A stretch of 64,000 nt of DNA, taken from assembly GCF_901709675.1 (NCBI RefSeq), contig NC_051095.1:927001-991000 (forward strand). Reading direction: 5' to 3'. This DNA is from Syngnathus acus (taxonomy: Eukaryota; Chordata; Actinopteri; Syngnathiformes; Syngnathidae). Made by a program: the position numbers and the translations under genes. Position 1 is the stretch's first letter. The number at the start of each line of letters is the position of its first letter. Below, piece after piece: positions 11,501 to 21,599 of the stretch. The notes under the pieces are model-generated. The model worked only from the letters and a program-made list of their open reading frames with translations. It was not told where the DNA came from and did no database searches.

Positions 11501-14500
11501 GGCCTGCTCGCCAGCAACCTCAAACTCAAAGCAGCCGCCATGCGGCTCACGACGACGCTTTGGAAGAAGCAGGTGGGCCACCTCGACCAACGCTTGGCAT
11601 TATTCCACCACCCTCAGCGTTATTGACCTGTCCTCGCCCCCTCCCCCACCAGGACCGCGTCTACCCCGAGCTTCAGCGTCTGCTGGCTCAGCCGGACAAC
11701 AGGGTGGTGATGGGGAGGGAAACCCAGTGGGAGCAAGTGTTGGCCCGAGCCGCCTGTCTTCGAGACATCTGCCGAGAAAGGTCTCATCGTCGTTCGGGGT
11801 TAGCTCCAAAGTCTTTCGCTAAGTTGACTGTGTGTGTTGTGTTTGTGTTGCGCGCAGGCCTTACCAGCACGGAAGTGACATGTTGGCCGCCATCGCGTTG
11901 ACTCTGAAGCAGTGCAGCAGAGCCGACCAGGTGACCCCTGCCGTGCTGGCCCTGCAAGGACTGCAGGAGCTGTGCCGTGCTGAGGTGGGCCCACGCAAAG
12001 CAAATGATTAGCTATGCAATTGGGATGGATGGAGGGATGGAATTGAAATATTTTGGTGTTCATGTTCATGGTCTTCAAATGAGTGGCCATGTGCTGCGTT
12101 GTCCGGCATGCAGACTTTGGCCACCAAGGGGCGGTATGTTCCATACAGCCACACTGCGCATATGGATTTGATTCTGAAACCCAATTCGCGCTGATCATTT
12201 AAAAAAAAAATCTGCTTTTCCCCGACGGTATTGCTATTTACGTGAGGAGAAAGTGGTTCAGAAAAGGCATGGATGAAAATGCAATTATCTTTTCAAGGTC
12301 TTCTTCCTGTGTATTTATACAAACAGTAATAATAAATCAATTTGTATTACAATATGCGACACCATATTTATTTGATGTAAACATCTGGCAGAACACCCGC
12401 GCATAAAAATGGCAAATGGCAGCACTCGAGAACAAAATACTCCACTACCTTTGCGCTTTGTTATGGAATTCACTGCCGCCACCTAGCGGTGGAGTGCCTG
12501 AACTCTCGTATGTCCACATTTTTGTTCGTTTGGCCACTTTGGACTGAAAACGATATGAACTTTTAATTCAGAAGTCCTGGCAAGAAAATATTCTAGCAAT
12601 GAGCAATGAATTAAATTTTTCACAAAAGACCTGTCGTGTTTTTCAATTTGTTTTGCAGGTAGTGGACATCGTGTCTACATGGAGAACTCTTGGACCGGAG
12701 CTGAGATGCGACTCTCGTCCACTGATGGTCAAGGCGGTTTCTCAGCTTCTGGCTCTGGTTCCCCAACTCGCCGTCAAATCTGAAGAATATGAGGTGAATA
12801 CTTCAGTCAAATAATTGTCAAGCTATTACAGTCAGCCCCCTGCGCATTTCAAAAAAAAAAATATATATATATTTTTTTCTTTATTTTTCTCACTTTTTAT
12901 GATTATTTTTAATAGAAACTAAAGGATGAAGCAGTCAGCTTTCTCTGGCATTATGCTGTCAACAAGGTCTGTGTAAGAAACACCCGTGCACAATCTGATA
13001 TTGTGACAGGTGCCTCTTTGAGCCCATTTTTTTTTGTTGGTGGGGGCGGGGCAACAGGATCCAGATGTAGCCAGCTGTGGTTTTCGGGCCTTGGCCGACT
13101 TCCCAGAAGCGAGTCACACCATCAATCATCTCCCCGAGGCAGTAAGTTCAAATTCAGCTAAGTTTTCTCATGCCGATCCACATTCGAAGGGACGCGCGTT
13201 CATTTCCACAATGTCCGTCGTAGGCCAGGCCCGAAGCGCCGCCGCCCGAGCAGAAAGACGAGGATGAGGAGCAAGCGGGGAAGGACGAAGAGGGAGACCT
13301 CTCAGTCACGGGCTCATCATATGTCAAGTTGCTGACTCTCACCCCCTCGCCTGCTTTACCAGGTCAATGACATCACAGCGTGTCTCTTAGTCGGATCGAA
13401 AAATGTACCGTAAATTTCGGACTATAAGCCGTGGCTTTTTTCGCAAATTTTAAACCCGAAATCACGAGTTTTAAATGGTGCGGCTTATAGTTTGGTGCGG
13501 CTTATAGTCCGAAAATTACAGTAATGTGGTACAGCGCCCTCTAGTGGCACCCGAAAGAATCATTCTCCTCTATGATAAGCAAAGTGTTGCAAATGACTGA
13601 ACGTGTGTCACACGGGGGCAGCCTTGGAGCATTTCCTGACATCGCTGGTCAAGCAAGAGATGAGCCAGATGCCGAGGGGCGTGTATTTTTCCGCCCTACG
13701 GGGAGGCAGTTCGCCTTCGGACCAGGGCAAAACCCTGGCGGGGATCCCGGCCTTTATGCTCAAGTCCTACGAGAAGAACAAGCAGCCGGGGCTCAAGGCA
13801 GGACTGGCGGGTGAGCGTTGGCAAGTTTTAGCAAACGTGTCTGTCCGTCCGTCTGTCCGTCACATGTTCCTCGTTGCAGCCGGCCTGCTGCTTTGCCACG
13901 AGCTTCCGCAGCAGACGGATCGCGAGGGCCGACCCATCGTGCGCTTCCTCCTCAGCCGCAGCCGAAGCTACCAGCAAATCATGAGCGCCCTCATTCACGA
14001 AGTACTCGCGTCTCTGCTGCTTTCTGACCAAAGGGTGGGGGGGGATGAGGAGGAAATCTGACATTTGGGTACGGTCCATCCGCAGGTGAACATTCAGCCG
14101 TCCGAATGGCACCGCGCGCTGCTCCTCCCTCAAGCGTGGCGCAGTTTCATGAACGGCACGTTCCACGCAGTCCTTGAGGTGGCTTCTTCTAACATTTGGT
14201 TTTAGGGTAGAAGATACAATTTGTAAAATGTCCGTTTTTTTGCGCGCAGGGTCGAGGCGCTGATCTGGAAATGCAGCGGCGCAAAAGCGACCAAGAGGAC
14301 CAAGAAGAACTGCGCTACAAGCAACACTGCGCCTGGCTGTGGTGAGCTTCTCATTCATCTTCACACCATCTTCATCAGCTGCAATCAACTCTCGCTGTTC
14401 TCAGGGCCAGAGACCGCCTGACGGATTCAATCCGAGCCGCGACCAAGTGAGTAAAGGCGAAGGAGGCGCCGCTACCTTTTAGAGGCTAACGCGCGTCTGT

Positions 14501-17500
14501 GCTATGTGGCGTTCAGGGACAGTCCCGTTGTTCAGGGAAATTCCGTCCTGGCTCTGAGCGCGCTGGCTGCCGTGCTGGCTAAATACGAGCGCAACCTGCC
14601 CGCCGATAGCGACTCCGGCCTCACGGTAAGGCGTCGGATGTCTGATTCCAAGGCGAGACCGCATGTCCAAGGCGTTTACCTCCTTTCAGGCTGGACCCGA
14701 GTTTGTGCCCACCAGCAGCTGGTTGGCAATGCTGCTCGACACCCTGCTCAGCATCATCAGCAGTAGCTACAAGGCCGGCGGGCAAGTCTTTCCGTGGTAC
14801 CTGCATGTAAGTTGGGCCTCTTAATGCTTTTCAAGAGAAGTCGCCAGGTCTGTTCATTGTGAACGAAGCCAGAGTTAGAAGAGGGTGTGTGCACTTGTGC
14901 AACCACATCATTGGAGTTGTTTTTAGTGCCGCTGTCATTCATTTGAGTTGTTGGGTGCTTTGGAGAGAGAGTTTTGCCATGATTGAACTTGGTCTCATAT
15001 TGCAAAAAGTTGCCATGAGGTCAGGGGTGCGATGACTTCTTATATCCGCGCTTGCTCTCGTCCTCAGCGCTCTTATTCGGGCGAGAACACTGCGAGTGGC
15101 ATCGCTCGCTCCTGCGCCAGCTTAGCGCTGTCCCTGCTGGTGCCGGTGCTGGTTTGGTGGCATCAAGACAGTCTGAGGCAGGTGTTGTCGGCGCTGCGGG
15201 CCGGCCTGCCCGAGTCGCCCGCCGAAGACGACTCCCAGGCCATTCGGTTCCACTCCGGCCTGGCCCTCGGCATGGTGCTGTCCGGCTTGCATCAGCAGCG
15301 CCTCGGGTATTTTTGGAAGAATTTCTTGAATTTCCGTCAGTGCACCTTGGAGCTTTTGCCGCTTGGTTGGCACGCTGTGGAATCAGCTCACTTCCTTTTT
15401 TCCCACCTGCTCTAGTGACGTCACTCCTCAGAAGGACGCCGAGCTCCTCCTCGACGCTCTCTCGGCGCTGGAAGCTTGCGCTTTCGACACCCGGGCAGAA
15501 CACAAGTGAGTCCGCCGTGGAGGGATCTCGGCGAGCGGACTCATTTTTTGTCCCCCTTCTTCAGTACGGGCTGCATGTTGGGTCTGGCGCTGGTGCTTTC
15601 TGCGCTTTGCAACGGTGGGCAGACGCAGCAACACGGCCGGGTCACTCAAACACTGGACAAGCTGCTGAGTGCCCTGCAGGACAGCGGCGGACAGGGGCGC
15701 ATGATGCAAGAGGTACGAAGAGAAGAAAAGGGCTGAAACAGACTTAGAGTAGTAACACTGTACGATTTACGCCGGTGGTTAAAAAGTTACAAAATAAAAA
15801 GAGTGAAAATATGTATGTAAAAAAAACCTTTACATTTATAGAGCCCATTTTTAGAAAAAAACAACAAAATGTTTTTATTGGGTCTTTTTCCTCTCTCTTG
15901 CTCATCCGTCTTGTTACATTAGCAATAGAAAAAAGTCGGCCAATGTTTGTACAAAAACGTGTTGTTGTTTTTTTCTGTTCCTAAAATATTTAAATACGAC
16001 TTAACCAAAAAAAGGGTAATCATTGTAGGTATTTTGGTTTAATTGTATTTTTCGGCATAAAAGTAATTAGTTAAATGAAAATAATAGCGTTGTAACATTT
16101 TGCACAAAACAAAAAAATGGTGTGCAGGTTTTGGCCTACTCGGTGGCGTGCGTCAGCGTTTCGGCCTTCAGCGTCAGCCTCGTCGATGCCGCCAAGGCAG
16201 ACCAGGCCGTGGCGACTCTGCGCACCTTGACCGAGGAGAGTCAGCAGGTCGGATTCTGATGCAGCATTCTTTTCTGACATCCTTTCTTTTCTTTCCTTCT
16301 AGCTAATTCTCCTTCCTCCTCTCCTTCACCCTTCCTACCTTCCACCATTTCTCTTTCCAATCTTTTACGCATCCTTGTTTATTTCTCCTTCCTTCCTTCC
16401 TTCCTTCCTTCCTTCCTTCCTTCCTTCCTTCCTTCCTTCCTTCCTTCCTTCCTTCCTTCCTTCCTTCCTTCCTTCCTTCCTTCCTTCCTTCCTTCCTTCC
16501 TTCCCACCTGCCTCCCTCTCTTGCTCCCATCCTTCCTCGCTCCCTCCCTTCCTTCCTTCCTTCCTTCCTTCCTTCCTTCCTTCCTTCCTTCCTTCCTTCC
16601 TTCCTTCCTTCCTTCCTTCCTTCCTTCCTTCCTTCCTTCCTTCCTTCCTTCCTTCCTTCCCATCTGCCTCCCTCTCTTGCTCCCATCCTTCCTCGCTCCC
16701 TCCCTTCCTTCCTTCCTTCCTTCCTTCCTTCCTTCCTTCCTCCTTCCCATCCTCCCTCCCACCCTTCGTGTCTGTCTGCGTCGCCACGCTCCTGAAATGG
16801 CTTTTCTATTGTTCAGACTCCCGGCTTCTTCATGGCTCTGGGCCTGGCGGTCCACGGCCTGTCCCTGTGCGGCCACGGCAAAGCCGAGGACCTCCAACCT
16901 CGACTCCTGGCTGCCTGGGTTAAGATTTTACTGGCAGAGGTGCGACATTAGTTTTTTTGTTGTTGTGTGCAAGCGGTGCTGGAACGTGTTTGTTGTTTTC
17001 AGGGTTGTCCCACCATGCAGCGGCTGGCTGCCGTTAACGGACTGGTGGCTTTGGTGGGATCCGAGAGTTACCTCATTCAGGTGAAGAGCCTTCAGCTCCG
17101 TTTGCTTTTCTTTGCATTCCTTTCGTCAAGCATGCGTTTGTTTCCGTTCCGCAGCTCAAGAGCGAACTGGAGCCTTCGTCCAATCAGCAGAGCCGACTCA
17201 ACGAGGTCATCCGGGCCATTTCGCAGGTAACGCCGTCCTTCCTTGGCTTGTTTCCTTTTTTCTATACTTTCCTTTCTTGATTATCTTGATTTTTTTTGTC
17301 AGATTGTGTCCTTCTCAAGAGCGATCGGCTTGCAGTCCAACTGCGCCTGCCTGCTGGGCCACTTGCATTTGTCGCACATGTTCACCAGTCACAGTCACAC
17401 GGCAGGTAGCGAGCGGCACACGTCAAAGAGACAGTCGCAGAAAATACACGTGTGACCAAATGCATGTTGTGGTCCATCCATCCATCCATCCAGTGCCTCA

Positions 17501-19786
17501 GGATTTCAGTTACCTGACGGAGAAAAGTGTCATCAGGGCCGTGGTGGACTTGCTCACAGAGGCGGGAAAGAAAGGTTTGCTTCTTCTCTCATATCTTGCC
17601 AAAATGATTTGTGATAGAGAATTATTGAAAAAAAATGACTGCAAATGTGTTCACTTGATTGCAGCTCATCACACCAATTTTGGATTGCAACTGTTCATTT
17701 TAAAAAACATACTTTTCAATTATTTGACCATTTTATTGACATTAAACAAATGAACTGTATGTTTTGAATATTTTTTACATTTTATTACTTGTATTATTTA
17801 TTTTATGACTTTAAAAACATACTTTTAAATTATTTGACAATTTTATTGACACTAAACAAATGAACTGTATTTTTTTGGTCATATTTTTATGATTCTATTA
17901 TTTGCTCACATTATTGCTCTGGATGCCCCAATTAAAATATTCAAAAAGTTGTGTCCTGGCAGGTCCTGAGTTTGCCCACCCGAGTGTGGTCCGAACCGCC
18001 CTGACGCCTCTGGCCTCAGTCGGAACGGGGGTCCAGTACCCGCCCGTCAACTGGAGCGCCATCTTGTCCCCTCTGATGAGACTCGGCTTTGGTAACGGCT
18101 CACTTGAAGGCACGACGCGTTCTAAAATGGCCGCTTGATCCAAATTTGTTCCTGTCTTGACAGGTGAGGAGGTTCAGCATCAATGTGTGGCCTTGGCTGC
18201 AGCTCAAGCTCAGTTTTCCCAGAGTGCTTCGCTCTTCCTGGGCTCCTGGCTCAGCTCGCCTCTTGTGTACAGTCTCGGTGTAAGTGAGGAGACTTTTTTT
18301 TTGGTGCATTTTTGCATTCTCCAAATTGTGTTTATCATTTAGTTCCAGACGAGGGCCCTTCTGTGCGAGAAGCTCTCCTGGTGGATGAAGCACGTCCCAG
18401 AGGACAAGCTCCAGTTCTTCGTGGAGGCTCTGGGCCTGCAGAGCTTCCGGGAAGACCCGGAAGCGCAGCGCCTCTCCCTGCGTGGCTCTCTGCTGCGGGG
18501 TCTCGCGGAGGCCATGGCCGCGCCCAACCCGCCCGCCGCCTGCTGGACTGTTCTCTCCTCTGCCACCGAGAAGATCTTCAGCCTGCTGCCCGACCAGATA
18601 AAGGTACCAAGTTTGTCACCTTCAAAAAATGACTTTGGAAATGTTTCATTCAGTGCTCGTCCTTTTATAGGACGGTGACGTGGATTTTTATGTGGGCGTC
18701 GCCCAATGTTTGTCCGAGATGTCCGATACGGAGATTGACCGCATCGCGGGTGTCGCAGAGGTACGGCGTGGGAGAAGTGAAGTGCTGTGAATCCTTTTTT
18801 AGCTCATGTTGTGACTTTTTACACACAGATGGAAAAAAGCTGCTTCGTCTTGGCTTACCTGGTATCCCGCGGGAGGATTCCGCTGCTGGCTCTGAACGAC
18901 GTCATCGCCGGCGTGCTCCGCGGTCGGCCCAGCCACCGGATGGGCTGGATCCTCCTGCAGACGTTCTATCAGTGTCGCCTGGCCGCCGGCATCAATACAG
19001 GTCCGATTACTTTTTTTTTTTTTTTTTTTGTCGTTGGCCGCTGGCACTAATACAGGCCCAATTACTTAATTGATTTTGTTTATTGTTTTGTTGTTTTGAA
19101 GAAACTCGACAAAATGTGTGCTGTAAGTGTCATTTTTGTGTGGCAGGCGTTTCCAAGCGCATGGAGTGGCTGCTGGAGTTGATGGGACTCATCCGGAACA
19201 TCGCCTACGGTTCCGCCACTGTCACATGCGCGAACATCAAACTGGTGCGTAGGACGCGTCGGCGTTTGCGATGTCATCGACTCGCAAGTGCCTTGACACT
19301 TATTTTGTGCAGGCCACAAACTTCCTGTTCCAAGTCTTTGCCGCCGCCGTCGTTTCCTGGGGCGACCACTCGGTGCCCCTCCTGCTGGGGATCAGGGCGC
19401 GCTGGTTCCCGTGGAGCCCGGCCTCCAAGCCCGCCGCCCTGACGCACGGCCTTTACGGCGCCGAGTCGCTGACGGAGGACGCCCTGCCGCGTTGCCTGCT
19501 GGCGCTGCCCCGCAGCCTACCCCCGCTTCTCCACAAGGAACCCTGGAACTGCCACTCGCATAAGGTCAGAATCCTATCTGTCTTATCCTGGAGACATTCC
19601 GTTTGACGTTGCCGTTTGCTAGTTCATAGAGTGGCTTCTCGGCATGGTGGAGGGACCTGAACAAAGTCTGTCTGCGACGACAATCGACGCGGCTCGAGGT
19701 GAGAAAGCCCAGAGAATTGGATTTGAATTCAGATTCGAGCCTGAATTTCCCCCCGGGGATCAATAAAGTATCTCTCTTTCTCTCTC

Positions 19787-19819
<33 letters not shown>

Positions 19820-19979
19820 ATCTGTCTCTCTCTCTATCTATGTATGTATCTAGCTAGCTAGCTAGCCATCTTTAGTCATCTAGCTATCTTTTGTCATCAT
19901 TTCAGCGGCTCTGTTGGCCTTGCGCTGCTCCCCTGAGTTCAAGAAGAAGTCGGTGTGGACCAGAGCGTACGGATGGTAA
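5595..19979 (+). CDS. focad: Focadhesin (FOCAD), complete, 43 coding exons
   Basis: Focadhesin is a large HEAT/ARM-like helical-repeat protein. The human protein localises at focal adhesions and has been linked to the SKI mRNA-decay complex. The exons I traced sum to 5409 nt, or 1802 residues; human FOCAD has 1801. Recognisable blocks in order: start MEALKVRLDFQSPIIQAQ in the first coding exon; CYQP-type early repeats (FLRYLYCQPERR); LWKKQ/DRVYPELQR; the LTSLVKQEMSQMPRGVY block; SYSGENTAS; GLSLCGHGKAEDL; QYPPVNWSAILSPLMRL; SKRMEWLLELMG; and the terminal FKKKSVWTRAYGW before TAA, which is nearly identical to human. Every exon join keeps frame. Intron 5 uses a GC donor. The start codon was chosen because it lies 5 nt after a good acceptor and gives a human-like N-terminus. 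The gene is divergent from mllt3 and convergent with hacd4. Confidence 0.97.
5919..6058. repeat. Imperfect direct repeat in focad intron 1
   Basis: A 32-base segment around GATGTTGGCCAAGTTC at 5919-5950 recurs at 6027-6058 with three changes. A truncated third copy starts at 5964. The spacer is T-rich. Likely a local duplication; no known family recognised. Confidence 0.7.
6126..6385 (-). mobile_element. tRNA-derived teleost SINE, reverse orientation
   Basis: Read on the minus strand, this element has a pol III B-box-like motif (GGGTTCAAACC at 6333-6343) in its head. Its tail matches the very common fish SINE end: GGTTAAATGCAGAG, then a segment ending in TGTGTGTGTGACAATCATTG. It lies within focad intron 1 and is diverged. 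Family name not assigned. Confidence 0.7.
7000..8231 (+). other. focad intron 4 with homopolymer and CT-rich sequence
   Basis: About 1.2 kb of non-coding intron. It contains a C/T-rich stretch around 7220-7340, a short MITE remnant at 7586-7650, and G-runs near 7944. Open frames on both strands are low-complexity or Arg/Pro-rich and show no domain. Confidence 0.6.
7586..7650. mobile_element. Deleted MITE-like palindromic element
   Basis: Starts AACTCATTCAGTGCCA and ends with its inverted form TGGCAGTGAATGAGTT, 65 bp in all. These ends match a very common fish repeat with terminal inverted repeats. The interior is almost entirely deleted. Located in focad intron 4. Confidence 0.6.
9291..9310. 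repeat. (AC)10 microsatellite
   Basis: Ten AC units in focad intron 8, preceded by AT-rich sequence from about 9110. Confidence 0.9.
9892..11303 (+). other. focad intron 10, longest intron of the gene
   Basis: 1.4 kb without coding exons. It contains the 82-bp duplication described separately and a 16-base poly-C run at 11029-11044. The remainder is AT-rich unique sequence. No RNA gene recognised. Confidence 0.6.
10564..10706 (+). repeat. Tandem duplication, about 82-bp period, focad intron 10
   Basis: The 61-base segment 10564-10624 (starts GCTAATGTGTGAATACA) recurs at 10646-10706 with a handful of substitutions. Divergence shows the duplication is not recent. No coding content. Confidence 0.8.
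13407..13523. mobile_element. Palindromic MITE copy 1 (117 bp)
   Basis: Begins ACCGTAAATTTCGGACTATA and ends with the near-inverted TATAGTCCGAAAATTACAGT. It carries internal subrepeats of the form GGTGCGGCTTATAG. This is a very widespread fish non-autonomous element. It sits in focad intron 18. A second, longer copy is at 29121-29290. Confidence 0.75.
16262..16770 (+). repeat. Polypyrimidine (TTCC)n array, three blocks
   Basis: Nearly the whole of focad intron 29 (16248-16816) is pyrimidine. TTCC blocks occupy about 16387-16504, 16549-16660 and 16705-16740. The first two are each followed by an almost identical 44-base C/T spacer (16505-16548 and 16661-16704), giving a 156-base higher-order period. 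Long open frames here on both strands are artefacts of the repeat. Confidence 0.95.
17701..17870 (+). repeat. Diverged direct duplication in focad intron 34
   Basis: About 60 bases at 17701-17756 (AAAACATACTTTTCAATTA start) recur at 17815-17870 with a few changes. AT-rich and non-coding. Confidence 0.75.
19735..19865 (+). repeat. Retroposon tail plus (CT)n microsatellite
   Basis: Contains GGGGATCAATAAAGTATCT, a sequence common at the 3' ends of teleost retroposons, followed by a (CT)n run to about 19820 and then (TAGC)n-like repeats. It lies inside focad's last intron, so the AATAAA here is not a focad poly(A) signal. Confidence 0.6.
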
Positions 19980-20114
19980 TCTACGGCAAGCCATTTGAGC
20001 ATTTTTTCCCACGTCTTTAATAGTGCTTGGACCTCAAAATGGATCCCAAGGAAATGGAATCAATGCTCAAGTGACAAGGCAGGTTGAGATCCAAAAGCCA
20101 GGAGCACGTGCTGT

Positions 20115-20125
20115 TTTATTTTATT
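20115..20125 (-). terminator. hacd4: hacd4 poly(A) signals (two overlapping AATAAA)
   Basis: On the minus strand two AATAAA hexamers overlap at 20115-20125, only about 10 nt past the hacd4 stop codon. This implies a very short 3' UTR. Confidence 0.55.
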
Positions 20126-20134
20126 TTTTCCGAG

Positions 20135-21453
20135 TCACTTCCTTTTCATCTTCTTGGCCCACCTCTCCAGCTGATGCTGCCTCTCCTTCAGCGACTGCCA
20201 CACTGTGAGCGAAGCTCCTGAGAACACAAATTGTCTTGAATGACTCCCTCCCGCCTTTCACGGCCACGAAAGCGACGTCTTACCCATCGCGAGGAGCGGC
20301 AGCGAGACCACGAGGACAAGCGGCCGATGGACGGGCGCCGCCGCCGTTGCGTTCCCCGCCAACAACGATTCCTGCTCTATGTAACGCATCACCTGGCAAA
20401 TCGTCACCCCTGTTGAGAAAAAAATGGTGTATCTTGGAGGTTTCCACACCCGTCAGGCTGCTCCAAACTAAAATGTGTAAATTCTTGCATGATTTGAATT
20501 TATGAATTTTATTTTTTATTTAAAAAAATTAAATAAAAAGTAATTAATTCATTACAAAATTGATGTCATTCGGCGGGACTGGATCACCTTCCGTGACGGC
20601 AGAGAGGACGTATACGGGGATCCACAGAGTGTAACGGGCCCACAGCATGGTGGCGGAGGGGGCGTCCATCACGCACATCACTTCGTGAGGGTACCTGGGC
20701 ACAAAACCGGACGCTGAGGCCCGGCCCGGCCCGGATGGTTTCATAGCGTGCGAGCGGGCGGGCACCTGAGCAAGTCGGAGATGTTCCAGAAGAAGAGCTG
20801 CAGGCACACCACCGGTTTGCTCTGAACTTCGTCTAAGCGGATGAGCGTGAGCAGGAGGAGGTTCTTCTCCAAAACCTGGACACAACGTCAAGCTTCAGGT
20901 GCGGTCGGACCGCGTCGGCCAGGAAGACGATTGGCCGTACTTGGATGAGGCGCGGGAGCAGTCTGGCTTTCTCAATCCGGTCAGCAATGTGGAAAATCTC
21001 CAAGACGGAGAGCAACTGGCAGAGGCTCATGACCAAGCCGACCGAGTGAAACGTGTCTGCGAGGGCATCTGCAAAAACAATGTGTCTTATGACCAAGCCG
21101 CTAAGGGCGAGCAAAATTTGCCCGACCTTGTCCGAAGGTGAGAAACCTGACGATCATGTTCGTCAGAATCCACGTGTGTCCACAGAACTGGAACAGATTG
21201 TAGAAGAAAATGTAGGCATGGCTGAAGCTGAGCCTGGAGTAAAAAAAAAAAAAAAATAGTCACTCCCGACTGTACAGCAAAAGGAGCAGCACAGTGTCGG
21301 TTGCGTTGGCGTAACATCATGATGCAATTTAATGTTACTTTTTTTTTTTTCATTTTGTTTTCCTACAGCACCCGTCCGTCTCTACTTATCGTAACTAAAC
21401 GTGTTTGCCAATAAATCGTACAAGCTCATCAATTGACTGTCGCTCACTTACAT
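20135..21453 (-). CDS. hacd4: 3-hydroxyacyl-CoA dehydratase 4 (HACD4/PTPLAD2)
   Basis: Multi-pass ER membrane enzyme of the HACD/Phs1 family; it dehydrates 3-hydroxyacyl-CoA in very-long-chain fatty acid elongation. Coding exons (minus): 21452-21453 (AT only), 21127-21233, 20941-21068, 20766-20875, 20588-20694, 20284-20409, 20135-20202; total 648 nt, 215 residues (human 232). Matches: FYNLFQFCGHTWI, ADTFHSVGLVMSLCQ, LPRLIQ, VVCLQLFFWN. The family's catalytic Tyr and Glu, seven residues apart, are present as Y144 and E151 in WIPVYVLSAVTE. The C-terminus KMKRK resembles an ER-retrieval signal. The reading frame enters the 21127-21233 exon in phase 2. The only strong donor upstream (GTAAGT at 21446-21451) supplies AT, so the start codon would be formed by splicing. 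Position beside focad matches human 9p21. Confidence 0.92.
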
Positions 21454-21599
21454 TGTCTCTTCAAAGTCGACTTTGTTTTCAGCCCCCTTCTAACGGCTGT
21501 TTTTTTTTTTGTTTTTCTTTCTCTGGGCAGCAGCGGAAGCAGGAAAAGAGCTGCAATGTTTGCTCAGCTGCACTTCCTCAGGCTGATTAGCGCTCTTTG

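Larger units (their letters stand above)
5590..19979 (+). other. focad: focad exon map
   Basis: Coding exons: 5595-5648, 6525-6599, 6691-6845, 6901-6999, 8232-8333, 8404-8608, 8718-8927, 9011-9098, 9362-9558, 9625-9891, 11304-11408, 11471-11572, 11653-11780, 11858-11984, 12659-12793, 12916-12966, 13058-13141, 13224-13362, 13622-13810, 13880-14001, 14086-14178, 14250-14341, 14405-14446, 14517-14625, 14690-14806, 15068-15306, 15416-15505, 15565-15712, 16128-16247, 16817-16939, 17003-17080, 17155-17226, 17303-17405, 17494-17574, 17963-18091, 18164-18279, 18343-18603, 18671-18760, 18829-19000, 19147-19244, 19313-19564, 19623-19698, 19906-19979. Each has an AG before it and GT after it, except 8232-8333 (GC after it). 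The first exon begins at 5590 after a CAG acceptor, so at least one untranslated exon lies upstream. Exon 6 (8404-8608) reads through an internal GT near 8526; a split there would leave an impossibly short intron. Confidence 0.88.

Noticed and set aside
15052-15747. 231-codon plus-strand open frame
   Set aside because: Off-frame reading across three focad exons and their introns; the true frame there gives the SYSGENTAS and QDSGGQG peptides.
16303-17084. Open frames of 127-187 codons on both strands
   Set aside because: Pure translation of the TTCC/GGAA microsatellite within focad intron 29.
19760-19767. AATAAA as a focad poly(A) signal
   Set aside because: It lies in the last intron, inside a retroposon tail, before the terminal exon.
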